From Candidatus Phytoplasma pruni (GTDB lineage: Bacteria > Bacillota_I > Bacilli_A > Acholeplasmatales > Acholeplasmataceae), in assembly GCF_013391955.1 (NCBI RefSeq), contig NZ_JABUOH010000030.1, forward strand, positions 1 through 57,374: DNA of 57,374 nt. The letters run 5' to 3'. The notes beneath the pieces were generated by a model. That model had not been told where the DNA came from and did not search any database. It saw nothing but the letters and a program-made list of their open reading frames with translations. Of the stretch, positions 1-9,243 are shown piece by piece. The translations under genes and the position numbers were made by a program. How positions within the stretch are numbered: position 1 is the stretch's first letter; every line of letters begins with the position of its first letter.

Positions 1-10
1 TTAATTTTGG

Positions 11-16
11 TATAAT
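11..16 (+). promoter_or_regulatory. Possible -10 box for the yitT-xer-holA operon
   Basis: A perfect TATAAT lies about 110 bases before the first gene. Any -35 element falls at the very edge of the window, so only the -10 can be judged. In such A+T-rich DNA a lone TATAAT is weak evidence. Confidence 0.35.
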
Positions 17-125
17 ATAAATAATTTATTTTTATAGAACTTTATTTTCATTAGAAAAGAATAAATTATTTCTTTTTAAAATGAATAATTTTTAATAAAA
101 ATAATAATAGATAAAAAAGGTATAT

Positions 126-890
126 ATGAGTAACTCAGGCAGACGTTTAGAAGAAACGAAAATTATTAATATAAAAAATTTTACATTGTTTTTGACATTA
201 TCTTTTATTTATTCTTTGGTAGATGTTGTTTTTAGCAGTGGTGATTATGACATTAATTTATATGCAACAGGAGTTCACGGTATTGGTGATGCTATTGCTA
301 AAGTTTTAAAAAGTATTTTCAATATTGAAAATCCTTTATTTATTGGTTTTTTTGCAGCTTCTTTTTATGGAATTGTAAACGGAATTTTATTAATTTTAAT
401 TTCTTTTCCGAAATTAGATCGTAAATTCAGTATTACCACTCTTTTAAATAGTATTTTTATTTTATTTTTTATACTAACATTAACTTATTTAATTAATGAT
501 TTAAATTGTTTGAAACTTAAAAATTTTTTTAATGTTTCCCCTTCAAAAGGTGGCGGTTTTGGTCTTTCTTTAGTGAGAGTTATGATTGTTGCCACCATAG
601 GAGGACTTACTTACGGAACTCTTATCGGAAAAGGCAGTTCTAGTGGTGGAATAGATATTATTTCTAAGTATTTAAACATTTATAAGAAAAAAGATATATC
701 TGCAATCACTTGTATTTTGAATTATTTGATCGCTATTATCTCCACTTTATTAATTTATTTTGGTACCAAAGAATTCCAATGGGAATCTATTATTTTAACT
801 AATTTAGTTAAAATACCTTTAAACACATTTTTCATATATTTAGCTATTAAAAAAACTAAACCTAAAAAAGAAATTAAAAACCAAATTTAA
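126..890 (+). CDS. YitT-like integral membrane protein
   Basis: This 254-residue protein has about six hydrophobic segments and the Gly/Ser-rich signature of the YitT (DUF161) family, GSSSGGIDIISKYLN at roughly residues 173-187, matching the family's SGGxDI pattern. The family's transport role is unknown. Typical YitT proteins add a cytoplasmic C-terminal domain (DUF2179); here the chain ends soon after the last membrane segment, so that domain is missing. It is the first gene of a tight + strand group: 35 bases separate it from the recombinase gene. Assignment rests on the signature and topology. Confidence 0.7.
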   Translation: MSNSGRRLEETKIINIKNFTLFLTLSFIYSLVDVVFSSGDYDINLYATGVHGIGDAIAKVLKSIFNIENPLFIGFFAASFYGIVNGILLILISFPKLDRKFSITTLLNSIFILFFILTLTYLINDLNCLKLKNFFNVSPSKGGGFGLSLVRVMIVATIGGLTYGTLIGKGSSSGGIDIISKYLNIYKKKDISAITCILNYLIAIISTLLIYFGTKEFQWESIILTNLVKIPLNTFFIYLAIKKTKPKKEIKNQI

Positions 891-925
891 ATAATTTATT
901 TTTAAAGAAAGAAAATGATTTAAAA

Positions 926-1879
926 ATGAAATATATTTTAAAAGAATTTGAATTATATCTTTCGGATGAAATTATTTTATCTTTTAATACGGTTAAATCT
1001 TATCTAACTGATGTTAAACAATATCTAATTTTTATAGAAAATGAATTAAAATTGAAAGATTTTAAAGCAATTAATAAAGAACATGTTTCTTTGTTTTTGT
1101 CTCATATAGCCAATAATAAACGTATAGGGAGCAAAACCTTAGCGAGAAAAATTATTGTTATTAAAAAATTTCATCATTTTTTATTATTAGAAAAAAAAAT
1201 AGATTATGATATTTCTTTAATGTTTAAAATACCTAAAATAGATAAAACCTTACCGGCGGTTTTATCTACGGAAGAGGTGTTTTCCTTTTTAGAACAAGTC
1301 AATAAAAATGATTCTATTATTGAAATAAGAAATAAAGCTATTTTTGAATTGATGTATGGTTCAGGTTTGAGAATAACCGAACTGTTAAATTTGACTTTAA
1401 ATAATCTAGATTTTAAACAATCACAAATTATTATTTTAGGAAAAGGTTCCAAAGAAAGGGTTGTTCCTATTTCCAAATATTCTTCAAAAATAATTAAAGA
1501 ATATTTGGCCCTTTCACGTAACTTTTTATTAAAAGATAAAAAAAGCAATTTAGTTTTTTTAAATAATAAAGGTGAACGATTATCGAGGCAAGGATGTTAT
1601 AAAATATTCAAAAAGATTATCAAATCAGTAGGGTTACCATCTAAATCCTCCCCTCATACCTTGAGACACTCTTTCGCCACTCATTTGTTAGAAAATGGCA
1701 TAGATTTGAGAACCTTACAAAACATTTTAGGTCATGAAGATATTTCTACTACTCAAATTTATACTCACATTAGCCAAAAACGCTTAAAAGAGGTTTATTT
1801 TCAATTTCACCCTCGCGCTAAAAAGACCAAAAAAATTCCTCCAGTTAAAAAGACTAAAAAGAAGAATAACTTGGATTAA
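926..1879 (+). CDS. XerC/XerD-type tyrosine recombinase
   Basis: This 317-residue protein has the two-domain build of Xer recombinases: a SAM-like core-binding domain (about 1-95) and a catalytic domain. All active-site residues are visible: Arg149 in GSGLRITEL, Lys173, His244 and Arg247 in HTLRHSFATHL, His270 in LGHEDISTTQ, and the nucleophile Tyr279. It would cut and rejoin DNA at a dif-like site to resolve chromosome dimers. The C-terminal about 25 residues are very Lys-rich, which is not usual. Only one Xer is present in the window, so whether it acts as XerC or XerD cannot be decided. The neighbouring holA gene fits a housekeeping rather than an integrase role. Confidence 0.88.
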   Translation: MKYILKEFELYLSDEIILSFNTVKSYLTDVKQYLIFIENELKLKDFKAINKEHVSLFLSHIANNKRIGSKTLARKIIVIKKFHHFLLLEKKIDYDISLMFKIPKIDKTLPAVLSTEEVFSFLEQVNKNDSIIEIRNKAIFELMYGSGLRITELLNLTLNNLDFKQSQIIILGKGSKERVVPISKYSSKIIKEYLALSRNFLLKDKKSNLVFLNNKGERLSRQGCYKIFKKIIKSVGLPSKSSPHTLRHSFATHLLENGIDLRTLQNILGHEDISTTQIYTHISQKRLKEVYFQFHPRAKKTKKIPPVKKTKKKNNLD

Positions 1880-1903
1880 AAAAATTTACAAAAGGATTTT
1901 AAA

Positions 1904-2869
1904 GTGAAAATGCATTCTTTAAATTTATTATTTTATTCACAATTATTTTTTTTAGAACAAAAAAAAGCTTCTTTAAAAAAAGATTGTCAAACAAACAATT
2001 ATCAATTTATTAATTATAAATTAGAAAACGATAATTGTTTACAAGTGATTGAACAATTAAAACAAGAACTATTTACGAATTCTTTTTTTTTCAATAAAAA
2101 AATTATTTTTATTGAAAATATTTCTTTATTATTTCTTCAAAAAGATATCTCTTTTTGGCTTGATTATATTGAAAAACCTAATCCTAATATTATTATGTAT
2201 ATTACTGCCGAAAAAGATAATTTTCCCGCTCATATTAGAGAAAAAATAAAAAAAACCTTTAACGAAGAAAAAATTATTAATCTTTCTGAAAAAGATTTAA
2301 TTCCGTACGTTGCAGATCTTTTTAAAAAAGATAATTTTTTTATAGAAAAAAAAATAATTCCCCAATTAATTCAAAAAACTAACGGTAATTTATTCTTATT
2401 AAACGAAGAAATTAAAAAAATTAAGTTATATCATCATTCGGATAGAGTTATTTTTGATATGAAATCAATAGATAAATTAGTTTACTCCGAAGAACAAAAT
2501 ATTTTTTCTTTAATTCATTCTATTATTGATATTAAAAACCCTATTGATGGTTTTTTAATTTTTAAAGAAATGATGAAACAAAAAACAGATGTTTTTTTAA
2601 TTATTCATCAAATTTTGAAAAAACTACAAGATTTTATTATTGTTAAAACTTTAATAAATAAAAAAAAAAGCCCCAAAGAAATAGCTTTTATTTTAAAATT
2701 CCCTCCCACTAAAACATATTATTTAATGAAAGAAAGTCAAACCTTGAACGAAGAAAAAATAACTAATTTATTTTTATCTTTATTAGATTTATCGTATCAA
2801 ATTAAAAAAGGAGTTTTAGATCCTAAAATTAATTTAGAAATGTTTTTTATGAAAAAAATCTTTATATAA
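1904..2869 (+). CDS. holA: DNA polymerase III delta subunit
   Basis: The 321-residue product resembles HolA, the clamp-loader subunit that opens the beta sliding clamp. It has the AAA+-like fold sequence pattern without a Walker A motif and the helical collar domain at the C terminus, as expected for delta. The GTG start at 1904 is preferred because an AAAAGGA Shine-Dalgarno lies about 8 bases upstream; an ATG two codons later is the alternative. The gene follows the recombinase by 24 bases. Its last 8 bases overlap the end of the convergent tsaC gene, so no terminator separates the two transcripts. Confidence 0.8.
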   Translation: MKMHSLNLLFYSQLFFLEQKKASLKKDCQTNNYQFINYKLENDNCLQVIEQLKQELFTNSFFFNKKIIFIENISLLFLQKDISFWLDYIEKPNPNIIMYITAEKDNFPAHIREKIKKTFNEEKIINLSEKDLIPYVADLFKKDNFFIEKKIIPQLIQKTNGNLFLLNEEIKKIKLYHHSDRVIFDMKSIDKLVYSEEQNIFSLIHSIIDIKNPIDGFLIFKEMMKQKTDVFLIIHQILKKLQDFIIVKTLINKKKSPKEIAFILKFPPTKTYYLMKESQTLNEEKITNLFLSLLDLSYQIKKGVLDPKINLEMFFMKKIFI

Positions 2870-3416
2870 GGGCTTGTTTAATCATTTCTAACGAAACATC
2901 GCCTTTTCTAATAACTTCCCAAGAAGGAGTAGTTGTATCAATAACTGTGGAAGAAACATTAGAATTTGTTTGTTTATTAGGGTAAATATAATCTACTTGA
3001 TCTTGATATTTATCAACTATTTCTTCAAAATTATTTAAAGGTGGTTGACCGCTGTCATTAACAGAAGTCACTCTTAAAGGTCCTTCATCTTTTAATATTT
3101 TTAAAGCTAATTTATGATTAGGAATTCTGATTCCTATTTTTTTTTCTTTAGTTAATTGATAAAAAGAAGGAGTAGTGTTCACGATTAAAGTAAGAGCTCC
3201 TGGCCAAAAAAAAAGACTTATTTTGATAATTTTGAGGTCTATAAGAGCTATCTTTTTAATTTGTTCTAATGAATAAAATAAAATAGCTATCGGTTTATTA
3301 AGATCTCTTTTTTTAATTTGATAAATCTTTTTTAAACTTTCTGTATCATTGATTTTAGTACCTATACCATAAACAGTATCAGTAGGGAAAATAATAATTT
3401 TATTTTTTTTAGTCAT
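2862..3416 (-). CDS. tsaC: L-threonylcarbamoyladenylate synthase (TsaC/YrdC/Sua5)
   Basis: This 184-residue protein carries the YrdC signature from its start: FPTDTVYGIGTKI at residues 10-22, then KKRDLNKPIAIL (residues 35-46) and the conserved PGALTLI. It joins Thr, bicarbonate and ATP to threonylcarbamoyl-AMP, the donor for t6A37 in tRNAs reading ANN codons. The size matches the short TsaC type without the Sua5 C-terminal domain. The start codon lies only 3 bases after the prfA stop, a gene pairing common in Firmicutes, so the two are surely co-transcribed and probably translationally coupled. Confidence 0.9.
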   Translation of the reverse strand: MTKKNKIIIFPTDTVYGIGTKINDTESLKKIYQIKKRDLNKPIAILFYSLEQIKKIALIDLKIIKISLFFWPGALTLIVNTTPSFYQLTKEKKIGIRIPNHKLALKILKDEGPLRVTSVNDSGQPPLNNFEEIVDKYQDQVDYIYPNKQTNSNVSSTVIDTTTPSWEVIRKGDVSLEMIKQALI

Positions 3417-3419
3417 TTT

Positions 3420-4484
3420 TTAAATTTCTTCTTTTAATTTTTGTTTTTCCATTTCATCAATTAAAGGTTCAATAACTAAATCTATTTTACCTTCCATAAA
3501 TAAATCTAGTTTTTGAAGTGTTAAACCTATTCTATGATCTGTTACTCTATTGCTGGAATAATCATAAGTTCTTATTTTTTCACTTCTTTCGCCTTTACCG
3601 ATTAAATTCTTTTTAACATCATTTTTATCTTTTTCTTGTTGAGATTTCATTTGATAAAAGATTCTGTTTTTTAATAATTGAAAAGCTTTATCTTTGTTTT
3701 CATGTTGACTTTTAGCCGTTTGAGAAGCCACGCTTAAACCTGTAGGCAAATGAGTCAATCTAACAGCTGATTTAGTAGTATTAACTGATTGACCACCTGG
3801 ACCACTAGAATTATAAGTATCCACTCTAATATCGTTCCAATTGATATCTAATTCAATATCTTTGGTTTCAGGAATCACTAATACTTTCACAGTTGAAGTA
3901 TGTGTTCTGCCTTGACTTTCTGTTTCGGGTACTCTTTGAACTCTATGAACACCAGATTCATATTTTAAAAAGGAATAAATATTTTTACCAGAAATCATTA
4001 ATTCGACTGAACTAATTCCGTTTTTTAAAGTTTGAGTGAAATTAATGATTTCTGTTTTCCATTTTTTATTTTCCGCGTATTTCATATAAGTACGAAATAA
4101 ATCTGAAGCAAAAAGGTTGGCTTCTCTACCGCCAATGCCACCTTTAATTTCCATAATAACGTTTTTTCCGTCATCTTCATCTTGTGGTAATAATAATTTT
4201 TTTAATTCTCGGAGTTTATTTTGAATTTCTTGTTTTAATTCTTCTTTTTCTGTTTTAGCTAAAAGAATTAATTCATTATCTTTTGGTTCTTCTTTTTTGA
4301 TGATTTGTTCAGTTTTTTTTAATTCTTCTTCTAAATTTAAATATTGATCATAAACAAAAACAATGGTTTGTAATTTATGATATTGTTTTAAAAGTTCAAC
4401 GTTTTTTAAATTTTCTAAATTATCTGATATTTTTTTTTGTAAATTTAAATAATTTTCTTTTATTAAATTTAATTTATCAAACAT
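3420..4484 (-). CDS. prfA: Peptide chain release factor 1
   Basis: RF1 recognises UAA and UAG and triggers peptide release. The 354-residue chain has the catalytic GGQ loop at about 230-232 (SSGPGGQSVNTTKSAVR) and, at 186-188 in RVPETESQGR, the P-x-T anticodon-like tripeptide that distinguishes RF1 from RF2 (which has SPF). A strong AAGGAG Shine-Dalgarno precedes the ATG. RF2, which reads UGA, is not in the window, so stop-codon usage has to be judged from other genes. It is the third gene of the gdpP-rplI/dnaB/prfA/tsaC run, about 72 bases after dnaB. Confidence 0.95.
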   Translation of the reverse strand: MFDKLNLIKENYLNLQKKISDNLENLKNVELLKQYHKLQTIVFVYDQYLNLEEELKKTEQIIKKEEPKDNELILLAKTEKEELKQEIQNKLRELKKLLLPQDEDDGKNVIMEIKGGIGGREANLFASDLFRTYMKYAENKKWKTEIINFTQTLKNGISSVELMISGKNIYSFLKYESGVHRVQRVPETESQGRTHTSTVKVLVIPETKDIELDINWNDIRVDTYNSSGPGGQSVNTTKSAVRLTHLPTGLSVASQTAKSQHENKDKAFQLLKNRIFYQMKSQQEKDKNDVKKNLIGKGERSEKIRTYDYSSNRVTDHRIGLTLQKLDLFMEGKIDLVIEPLIDEMEKQKLKEEI

Positions 4485-4556
4485 TATTTTCTCCTTGCTA
4501 GATTATTTCTTTTATAAAAAAAATATCTATTGATGCTGCTTGTTAATTTAGAAAAA

Positions 4557-5921
4557 TTATTCCGGTATTATATCAATTTCTTTAAATAAAAGGTAATCTA
4601 AATTTAAATTAAAATGTTTCGTACCAGTCGCTCCTTGACGGTTTTTAGAAATAATTAATTCAGTATGACCTAAATCAGCTAAAGGAACGTCTTTTCTGTC
4701 TTTGTTATAATAATGTTTTCGATATAAAAACATCACAATATCGGCATCTTGCTCAATGCTACCAGAATCTCTTAAGTCAGATAAAATAGGTCTTTTATCT
4801 TCTCTTTTTTCTACTTCTCGGGAAAGTTGTGATAAAGCTAAAACAGGTATTTTCAATTCTCTAGCCATTTCCTTTAAACTCTTAGAAATATCAGAAACCT
4901 CTTCTTGACGGTTGAAAAAACCTTGATTATTAGTTTTATTAGCTTTTCTGATTAATTGCAAGTAATCAATAATAACTATATCCAATTTATCTTGTTTTTT
5001 TAATTGTCTACATTGGGATCTAATATCTAAAATATTAGCTGCTGCTGAATCATCAAAATATAAATTTAAATCTTGTAAGGTTTCGATCGAATAATTCACT
5101 TGTTTTAATTGTTGTTGATTCAATATCCCTAATTGAATGTTTTTATGAGAGATTTGACTTTTAGCACTGATCATCCTAGAACCTAATTGTTCGTTAGACA
5201 TCTCTAAACTGAAAATAGCCACAGAAGCCTTACCATTTTTATTTTCTTGAGCAATATTAACCGCTAGATTCATCATTAAACTACTTTTACCCATGGAAGG
5301 TCTAGCTGCTAAAATGATCAATTCTTCTGGTTTTAAACCTAAAGTAATTTCATCTAAACCGGCATAACCAGTTTTTAAACCAATAATATTATTATCTCTT
5401 TTATTTTCAACAGTGAGTTTTCTCACTTCTCTTAATAGATCTTTTAAGAAGATAAATTTATTACTTTTTTTATTTTTAGAAATTTGAAAGATTTTTTCTT
5501 CCGCGCTATTTAAAAATTCTTCATGATGAATTTCAGGATTAATAAGCCCTTCGTGAACAATAGCAGAAGCTGTTTTAATAATGTTTCTTTTTAAAGCCGC
5601 TTCATGGACCAAATCAATATAAGTATCTAGATGATTTATAGAAGGAAAAATATTAGTTAATTTAATTAAATAATTCGTGCTACCTTCTATTTTTTGGTTT
5701 TTGTTTTTTAATACAAGTGAAACGGTATAAAAATCAATTTGTTGAGATTGTTGGTATAATTCTATCATTGCCATAAAAATAAATTGATGATTAATATTAA
5801 AAAATTCTTCTGGTTCTAAACGATCCATCACATTAACTATTTGACTAGAATCTAAAAAAATAATACCTAAAATAGATTGTTCTGCTTCTAAATGATAAGG
5901 AAGTTTTATATTTTCATTCAT
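4557..5921 (-). CDS. dnaB: Replicative DNA helicase DnaB
   Basis: The 454-residue protein is a full-length hexameric replicative helicase. It has the N-terminal DnaB domain (LPYHLEAEQSILGIIF, residues 7-22) and the RecA-like C-terminal domain with Walker A ARPSMGKS (about 206-213), SLEMS, and Walker B IVIIDYLQLI; the DSGSIEQDADIV motif follows. It unwinds DNA ahead of the replication fork and recruits primase. The start overlaps the end of the fused gdpP-rplI gene by 8 bases. The order gdpP-rplI-dnaB is the classical Firmicutes arrangement. Confidence 0.95.
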   Translation of the reverse strand: MNENIKLPYHLEAEQSILGIIFLDSSQIVNVMDRLEPEEFFNINHQFIFMAMIELYQQSQQIDFYTVSLVLKNKNQKIEGSTNYLIKLTNIFPSINHLDTYIDLVHEAALKRNIIKTASAIVHEGLINPEIHHEEFLNSAEEKIFQISKNKKSNKFIFLKDLLREVRKLTVENKRDNNIIGLKTGYAGLDEITLGLKPEELIILAARPSMGKSSLMMNLAVNIAQENKNGKASVAIFSLEMSNEQLGSRMISAKSQISHKNIQLGILNQQQLKQVNYSIETLQDLNLYFDDSAAANILDIRSQCRQLKKQDKLDIVIIDYLQLIRKANKTNNQGFFNRQEEVSDISKSLKEMARELKIPVLALSQLSREVEKREDKRPILSDLRDSGSIEQDADIVMFLYRKHYYNKDRKDVPLADLGHTELIISKNRQGATGTKHFNLNLDYLLFKEIDIIPE

Positions 5922-6366
5922 TTTTATTTTCCGTTACATTAATAATAAAGGACGCTGTTATATCTTTTTTCAAAACTACTGAAGCTTTGTAGATTCCTAA
6001 AGAGTTGATTTCGCTGTCTAAAACAATTTTTTTCTTGTTAATTAAAATATTGAATTCTTTAAAAAATTCATCCACTATTTGTTTCATAGTGATTTTTCCG
6101 TAAATCTTTCCTTTAGGACCAACAGTAATTTTTAAATTAATTTGCTTATTATCAATATCTTTTTTTAATTTATTCATTAAAGCAGTATGTTCTAAATCTT
6201 GTTGTTCTTTTAGTTGTTTGTCTTTTTCTATTTGTTTAATGTTTTTATCATTAGCTAAAAGAGCCTTTTTTTCTTTAATTAAAAAATTACCATAACCTAG
6301 AGTAACTTCAATAATGTCATTTTTATTACCCTTATTTTTAACATCTTCTAATAAAATTACTTTCAT
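5914..6366 (-). CDS. rplI: Ribosomal protein L9, probable independent internal start inside the fused gene
   Basis: The last 150 codons of the fused frame form a full-length L9 (usual length about 150): N-terminal domain MKVILLEDVKNKGNKNDII, connecting helix, and C-terminal rRNA-binding domain. Immediately before its ATG at 6366 lies AAAGAAGGGG, with 7 bases between the GGGG and the ATG, a good Shine-Dalgarno inside the gdpP reading frame. This suggests that L9 is still made as a separate protein and that the fusion came from loss of the gdpP stop codon. L9 binds 23S rRNA domain V near the L1 stalk and is the last ribosomal gene of this group before dnaB. Confidence 0.75.
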   Translation of the reverse strand: MKVILLEDVKNKGNKNDIIEVTLGYGNFLIKEKKALLANDKNIKQIEKDKQLKEQQDLEHTALMNKLKKDIDNKQINLKITVGPKGKIYGKITMKQIVDEFFKEFNILINKKKIVLDSEINSLGIYKASVVLKKDITASFIINVTENKNE

Positions 6367-8445
6367 ATTTTTAGCCCCTTCTTTATATTCTAACGCTAAT
6401 ATATTTTTTAATGTTCCTACGATGATATCAATATTGCTTTCTTCTATTTGAGTTGCCGCACTATTCATATGACCGCCGCCGCCCATTTGTTCCATAATAA
6501 TTTGCACGTTAACATTATTATAAGATCTAGCACTAATGCCTATTTCTTTTTCTTGTAAACGACCAACAACAAAAGCGGCATCAATATTTTGAATATTTAA
6601 CACATTTTCAGCTACTTTCGCTAAAAAGGAACGATTTTCTACTATTTCATCACTTTTAACAATAGCGAATCTATCCATATAAATTTCCATATTAGAGATT
6701 AATTGGTTCATTTTTAACATTTTAGAAAATTCTTGTCTAAACCAAAATTTTACTTTATCACTTTCTGCTCCCATAGAAATTAATTGCGAAGCGGCTTCTA
6801 AAGTTCTTGAATTAGTACGATAAGTAAAATAGTTAGTATCTATTACCATTCCGCCGTACATAACACTAGCTTCAAAAGGAGTAATATCTATTTTTTGGTT
6901 TAAAAAATAGATTAATTCAATTAACATCTCTACCGTGGAAGAAGAGGAAGAATCTATATAAGCAAAAGTGTTAACGATGATTTCATCAGAAGATCTATGA
7001 TGATCAATAATGATCGTATTAGGTGTTAAAGCTAATAATTCTGGACTGTTAACGATTTCTTTGCTTTGTGTATCTAAAATAACTAATAAAGAATTTTTAT
7101 TAATGATATTTTTAGCTTTGGCGGTGGTGATAATATGTTTAGATAATTCCGGTTCTTCTTTTAATAAATTTTGATAAATAATTTTAAAATTTTGATCCAT
7201 CTTTTCTTCGTCTAAAATAATGTAATGTTCGTAATTATCATTAATAGATAAAGCTATTTTATAAAAAGCAATCATTGAACCCAAAGAATCTAGATCAGGA
7301 TTAATATGACTCATAAAAAAACAATTATTATTTTGTTCTAAAAGATCTCTGATAATTTCTGAGTTCACTCTAGCGGACACTTTGGAATTAGTACTTAAAG
7401 AAGATTGAGTCGCACCGAAATATTGAATTTTTTGGTTTTCAATATTAACAACTACTTGGTCTCCGCCTCTTTTTTGTGCCAATTCAATCGCGCTTTGAGC
7501 GTAAGAAGCTAATCTATTATAAGGTAAATTATAACAAGCTACACCCATAGAAAGAGTGATTTTTAACTTATATTTATTAGAAATATCACGGATTGTTTTT
7601 AAGATAGAAAATTTATCACTCATGATATTTTCTAATTGTTGACGGTTTAATAATAATAAAAATTTATCATCTGATAATTGTTTTAAATAACCTTCATATA
7701 ATTCTACAAAATCAGATAAAACACTTAAATATTCCGCTTTGATTTGAGATTGTTCCGAAAAGTCCCAATTTTTTAAAGAATCTTCTATATTATCAAAAGA
7801 TAAAAACACTAAAACAGGTGTTTTTTGGTGATAAAGATTTTTAACCTGTTCTCTTTCGGTAACATTAAACAAATAAAAAAGATTAAATTCTTTATTATAT
7901 AAACAATCAAAAATTTCCTCACCAATTGTTAAAATAGTTTGGGTTTGGTTGGAGTTTAATAATTCTTTCATTTCAGGGTGTAAATTTTGTAAAGGAGTGT
8001 TAATAGTCGGTTTTTTAAAGATTTTATCAGCGTAAGGATTAATCCATTGCATCTCATTAGAAAAAGAATCAATCACGATAATTCCTATCGGTAATTCATT
8101 AAAAACTTCTTCACCAATTTGATTAACAAAATAAGATAGTTTGGACCATAAGGAAAGTCTGTTTTGTAATTTTTTAATTTTTAAATGATTTTTAAAATTA
8201 AAATAAATGCTAAAAAGGACGAATAAAAATATTATTTGACCTAAAAGGCTAAAAAATAACTTCCAAATATCGCTTTTTATTTCTTTAAATTTTTCTTTAG
8301 GATCCACAATTATTTCTTTAATGTGATTATAATCATAAATAGCTAAAATAACGAAGACAGCAATTAAAAGAATAATTAAGAAGTATTTTTTATAATTGAG
8401 ATTTTTTTTTCTCAATGATTTGAACATAATTTTTTGTAAACTCAC
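5914..8445 (-). CDS. gdpP: GdpP-like cyclic-di-AMP phosphodiesterase fused in frame to ribosomal protein L9
   Basis: One open frame of 843 residues encodes two proteins that are separate in most bacteria. Residues 1-693 match GdpP: two membrane segments (about 21-37 and 65-83), a PAS-like region, a degenerate GGDEF domain (about 210-340) and a DHH-DHHA1 phosphodiesterase with SHINPDLDSLGS (379-390), DHH at 481-483 and GGGGHMNSAAT. GdpP degrades c-di-AMP at the membrane. From residue 694 (MKVILLEDV) the chain is a complete L9. No stop codon separates them. Start: the GTG at 8445 gives the longest frame; ATG at 8427 is an alternative. The fusion is visible in the sequence; whether a fused protein accumulates is unknown. 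Confidence 0.88.
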   Translation of the reverse strand: MSLQKIMFKSLRKKNLNYKKYFLIILLIAVFVILAIYDYNHIKEIIVDPKEKFKEIKSDIWKLFFSLLGQIIFLFVLFSIYFNFKNHLKIKKLQNRLSLWSKLSYFVNQIGEEVFNELPIGIIVIDSFSNEMQWINPYADKIFKKPTINTPLQNLHPEMKELLNSNQTQTILTIGEEIFDCLYNKEFNLFYLFNVTEREQVKNLYHQKTPVLVFLSFDNIEDSLKNWDFSEQSQIKAEYLSVLSDFVELYEGYLKQLSDDKFLLLLNRQQLENIMSDKFSILKTIRDISNKYKLKITLSMGVACYNLPYNRLASYAQSAIELAQKRGGDQVVVNIENQKIQYFGATQSSLSTNSKVSARVNSEIIRDLLEQNNNCFFMSHINPDLDSLGSMIAFYKIALSINDNYEHYIILDEEKMDQNFKIIYQNLLKEEPELSKHIITTAKAKNIINKNSLLVILDTQSKEIVNSPELLALTPNTIIIDHHRSSDEIIVNTFAYIDSSSSSTVEMLIELIYFLNQKIDITPFEASVMYGGMVIDTNYFTYRTNSRTLEAASQLISMGAESDKVKFWFRQEFSKMLKMNQLISNMEIYMDRFAIVKSDEIVENRSFLAKVAENVLNIQNIDAAFVVGRLQEKEIGISARSYNNVNVQIIMEQMGGGGHMNSAATQIEESNIDIIVGTLKNILALEYKEGAKNMKVILLEDVKNKGNKNDIIEVTLGYGNFLIKEKKALLANDKNIKQIEKDKQLKEQQDLEHTALMNKLKKDIDNKQINLKITVGPKGKIYGKITMKQIVDEFFKEFNILINKKKIVLDSEINSLGIYKASVVLKKDITASFIINVTENKNE

Positions 8446-8518
8446 TTTTCTATCATAAATTTTATTTTGAAAAATAATTTATTTTTAATGGTAAAAATAA
8501 TAAATTCTCAATATAAAA

Positions 8519-8556
8519 AATAAAACAAGCATTATCAACTTGTTTTATTTTTTTTA
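8519..8556 (-). terminator. Rho-independent terminator of rpsF-ssb-rpsR
   Basis: An inverted repeat pairs AATAAAACAAG with CTTGTTTTATT (minus-strand reading), followed by a T-rich run, directly after the rpsR stop codon. Confidence 0.7.
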
Positions 8557-8559
8557 TGA

Positions 8560-8796
8560 TTATTGTATTACAAAAGGCATTAAAGCCATGTGACGAGCTC
8601 TTTTGATAGCTATTGCTAAACGTCTTTGCCATTTAGCAGATGTTCCAGTAGTTCTACTTGGTAAAATTTTGCCTCTATTAGTAACAAATTTACTTAATAA
8701 TTCTACATCTTTAAAATCGATTCTAGTCACTTTGTTTTGAGTAAAGTAACATACTTTACGACGTTTTTTAAAAAATTTCTTTTTACCTGATTGCAT
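8560..8796 (-). CDS. rpsR: 30S ribosomal protein S18
   Basis: The 78-residue basic protein has the S18 core, including [40 protein letters not shown] and the closing [14 protein letters not shown]18 pairs with S6 on the platform of the small subunit. An AAGGAAG Shine-Dalgarno lies upstream. It is the last gene of the rpsF-ssb-rpsR operon and is followed by a terminator hairpin. Confidence 0.97.
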   Translation of the reverse strand: MQSGKKKFFKKRRKVCYFTQNKVTRIDFKDVELLSKFVTNRGKILPSRTTGTSAKWQRRLAIAIKRARHMALMPFVIQ

Positions 8797-8837
8797 AATC
8801 TTTTAACACTTCCTTACATTATCGTTATTTAGTTAAA

Positions 8838-9242
8838 TTAAAAAGGGAATCCATCATCTTCATTAATATTAAAGTCTTCTACTGCTGAATTCTGGGAATA
8901 ATCACCGTCATTATCTTTGTTTTTTCTAGATTCTAAAAACTGAATAGAATCACATTGAATTTCTGTTGTGAATTGTTTTTTATCCGTACCATTGTCAAAA
9001 ACGCTAGTTCTAATTTTACCTTCAACACCGATTAAAGCGCCTTTAGTAATATATTTAGCTAAATTTTCGGCTTGTTTGTTCCAAACAACACAACGAATAA
9101 AATCAGTTTCTCTCACGCCTTCAGAGTTAGTAAAAGTCCTATTAACCGCTAAATTAAAGCGTACTAAAGGAATATCACCGTTAACAAAACGTAATTCTGG
9201 ATCTTTTGTAATTCTACCTACTAAAACTGCTCTATTAATCAT
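8838..9242 (-). CDS. ssb: Single-stranded DNA-binding protein
   Basis: This 134-residue SSB has one OB fold beginning MINRAVLVGRITKDPELRF, an acidic linker and the protein-interaction tip DGFPF, a slight variant of the usual DDIPF. It coats ssDNA in replication and repair and recruits partners through the tip. It is shorter than typical SSB (about 160-180) because the linker is reduced. The start is 1 base after the rpsF stop, indicating coupled translation. Confidence 0.96.
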   Translation of the reverse strand: MINRAVLVGRITKDPELRFVNGDIPLVRFNLAVNRTFTNSEGVRETDFIRCVVWNKQAENLAKYITKGALIGVEGKIRTSVFDNGTDKKQFTTEIQCDSIQFLESRKNKDNDGDYSQNSAVEDFNINEDDGFPF

Positions 9243-9243
9243 T

